Of a stretch of DNA of 64,000 nucleotides, positions 62,795 through 64,000 are shown piece after piece. The position numbers and the translations under genes are program-made. Each line of letters starts with the position of its first letter. Within the stretch, counting starts at the first letter, position 1. Under the pieces are notes generated by a model that searched no databases, was not told the DNA's origin, and saw only the letters and a program-made list of their open reading frames with translations. The stretch is from Pseudevernia furfuracea. Its lineage: Eukaryota > Ascomycota > Lecanoromycetes > Lecanorales > Parmeliaceae. Location of the stretch: positions 1,364,001-1,428,000 of the forward strand of contig JAIUPT010000033.1 in assembly GCA_022315425.1 (NCBI GenBank), written 5' to 3'.

Positions 62795-64000
62795 TTAATC
62801 GTCACAACTCAAGTATTCCGCATCATCTGAGCTGTCAGACTCTTCGGGCTCAGCGGTTGCGTCACATTCAGCCTCTCCATGAGAAGCTTGTCCACTGGGG
62901 CCTCCATTTGGTAGTTCACTTGTTTCGGATAAGCGCCCACTGACCCCTTGGGATTCGACCGGACCATTTGAGTGCATCCGTCCCAGAATTTGGGAGCCCC
63001 TTTCAGCGGATTTCCTTAGCTTTGTAACTGCCTTTCCGATGACTACCGCTTCCCCCTTCTTCACTTCAATGATCACCTTTGGCACCGTCGGCTCTAGCTG
63101 CAAGGCCATGTTGCAACAAGGCCAGTCTTTATTCTCACACTGTTGGTGTTCGCGTTTGTTCCCGGAATACTTATCGGAAAGGAAGAGGTTGGAAAGACCT
63201 CTTTGATCCAATCCTTCCTGGAGGTATTTCAGAGTTTCACTGTCAGCTGAGAGAAAGTTATACCCCATGGGTACACTATTCCAAAAATGACAAATCATCT
63301 GGCCATCCTCATACTTGATCAAGTTGTCGAGCTTATTTCCAAATAGTATAGCAATCTCGGACTTCGGGTCCGTGAGATTGTACCAGCCGCCGGACCGCGC
63401 TTTGTCAATGTGAACCTTTTTTGCAGGCGCTTCCTTGAGCCCGGCGACATCTACAAGCTCATATCCCCACATATAAGGACGTTTTCTTTGGCGTCTGAAA
63501 AAGCCCGGCTTCTTCCGTTTCTGGTGCTCGATCAATGCTTCGATTATCAAATACATCTTGGTGACGATGTGCGCGACGTACACCGGCTTATCCGGATCTT
63601 CCAAAGAACGTATATATTTGGGAAGTTCTAGGGGCTGAGAAAGCTTGCTCATTATAGCATCTGCTGCTTTCGTTCCGCCATTGCAAGACCCTTCTACGAA
63701 AGGCATATAGTCTAGCATAGAACGCCCCTGTAGCTCCAGAGGAGTTTCTTGTCGAGAATTGGACGGTTGATATCGGCCAGTCTGTTGAGAAGATGAATGG
63801 TCTTCAGGTGCCTCCTGCTGGTCGTCTGTGACAGATGGAGGCTTCTGTAAGGATGCCCAGTGGTGCATTAGATACAGAATAATGCATGCCTCTGGTATCA
63901 TCCAGGCAGTTTCTTTCTCAACGTCATATAAGATATGTGGCCTATTGCGTCGATTACGTAGCTGATCCCCAATGAATGCTGGGACCTGCTTCGGCGTTGT
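62795..64000 (-). CDS. Large hypothetical protein, 5' part beyond the window
   Basis: The frame is open from the right edge to the stop at 62795. The ATG at 63901 (MIPEACIILYLMHHWASLQK) is probably internal, because the upstream codons also look coding (FIGDQLRNRRNRPHILYDVE). The C-terminal 400 residues include WGYELVDVAGLKEAP, SGGWYNLTD and IAILFGNKLDNLI, then Lys-rich KVIIEVKKGEAVVIGKAVTK and an acidic end (EESDSSDDAEYLSCDD). There is no membrane segment or enzyme motif. I do not recognise a named domain. It neighbours an NB-ARC/TPR relic, so an immune-type role is possible but unproven. Confidence 0.6.
   Translation of the reverse strand, partial: TTPKQVPAFIGDQLRNRRNRPHILYDVEKETAWMIPEACIILYLMHHWASLQKPPSVTDDQQEAPEDHSSSQQTGRYQPSNSRQETPLELQGRSMLDYMPFVEGSCNGGTKAADAIMSKLSQPLELPKYIRSLEDPDKPVYVAHIVTKMYLIIEALIEHQKRKKPGFFRRQRKRPYMWGYELVDVAGLKEAPAKKVHIDKARSGGWYNLTDPKSEIAILFGNKLDNLIKYEDGQMICHFWNSVPMGYNFLSADSETLKYLQEGLDQRGLSNLFLSDKYSGNKREHQQCENKDWPCCNMALQLEPTVPKVIIEVKKGEAVVIGKAVTKLRKSAERGSQILGRMHSNGPVESQGVSGRLSETSELPNGGPSGQASHGEAECDATAEPEESDSSDDAEYLSCDD

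Noticed and set aside
1..64000. tRNA genes, rRNA, CRISPR arrays, riboswitches
   Set aside because: I scanned for T-arm/GGTTCGAAxCC-type motifs and regularly spaced repeats and found none that could be folded into a credible tRNA. CRISPR arrays are not expected in this eukaryotic DNA and none was seen.

Overview
The window reads as nuclear DNA of a filamentous ascomycete (Pezizomycotina; Leotiomycetes is a tentative guess). The reasons are short introns of about 48-110 bp with GT..CTRAC..YAG signals, a highly reducing polyketide synthase, a HET-domain gene, an NB-ARC/TPR protein, an F-box protein, a PigL_N-type fragment, fungal single-pass surface proteins and small Copia-type LTR elements. 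No finding rests on a database search. Exons were worked out by hand from reading frame and splice signals.

Layout. 0-10.3 kb: an F-box protein, an NAD-dependent epimerase with one intron, and a cluster of single-pass cell-surface proteins (one complete three-exon gene at 9.2-10.3 kb, two decayed stalk/TM/tail copies beside it, a smaller relic near 0.6 kb). 10.3-16.4 kb: gene-poor, with a 51-codon PigL_N-like fragment and a decayed member (A6) of the family described next. 16.8-18.5 kb: a HET-domain pseudogene. 18.7-22.2 kb: two related non-autonomous Copia-type elements, one carrying a gag ORF, both inserted in one broken coding stretch.

22.4-40.4 kb is the most striking part. It is an array of head-to-head gene pairs from two families. 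Family A proteins (about 500-550 aa) have a conserved N-terminal block, a long coiled coil and a conserved acidic C-terminal block. Family B proteins (about 330-405 aa) have a disordered N-terminus and a C-terminal domain resembling DUF6590. Four pairs look intact (A1/B1, A2/B2, B4/A3, B5/A4), a fifth has collapsed to a lone B domain (B3) with an A fragment (A5) at its start, and A6 lies 8 kb upstream. The left pairs run A-B and the right pairs run B-A, so two inverted arrays face each other across a secreted protein with an internally duplicated domain. All four intact divergent promoters contain the octamer TTCTTTGT. I do not recognise a described system with this design. Allorecognition, conflict or mating-related roles are inference only.

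41.1-55.3 kb is a decayed secondary-metabolite cluster: a 12-exon highly reducing PKS with an in-frame stop and a 5-bp repeat frameshift, a solo LTR, a 5'-truncated CYP52-like P450, a broken membrane-protein gene, an alpha/beta hydrolase and an apparently intact SAM methyltransferase. 55.9-59.0 kb is conserved housekeeping DNA (an SFT1-type SNARE and an ArfGAP). 61.0-64.0 kb holds an NB-ARC/TPR pseudogene and a gene that runs off the right edge.

The window therefore looks like an accessory island rich in self/non-self-type genes, mobile elements and pseudogenes, bordered on the right by core trafficking genes. Several nonsense codons are CAA/CAG to TAA/TAG changes, the kind of change expected from RIP-like mutation at CpA, but other lesions are not of that type.
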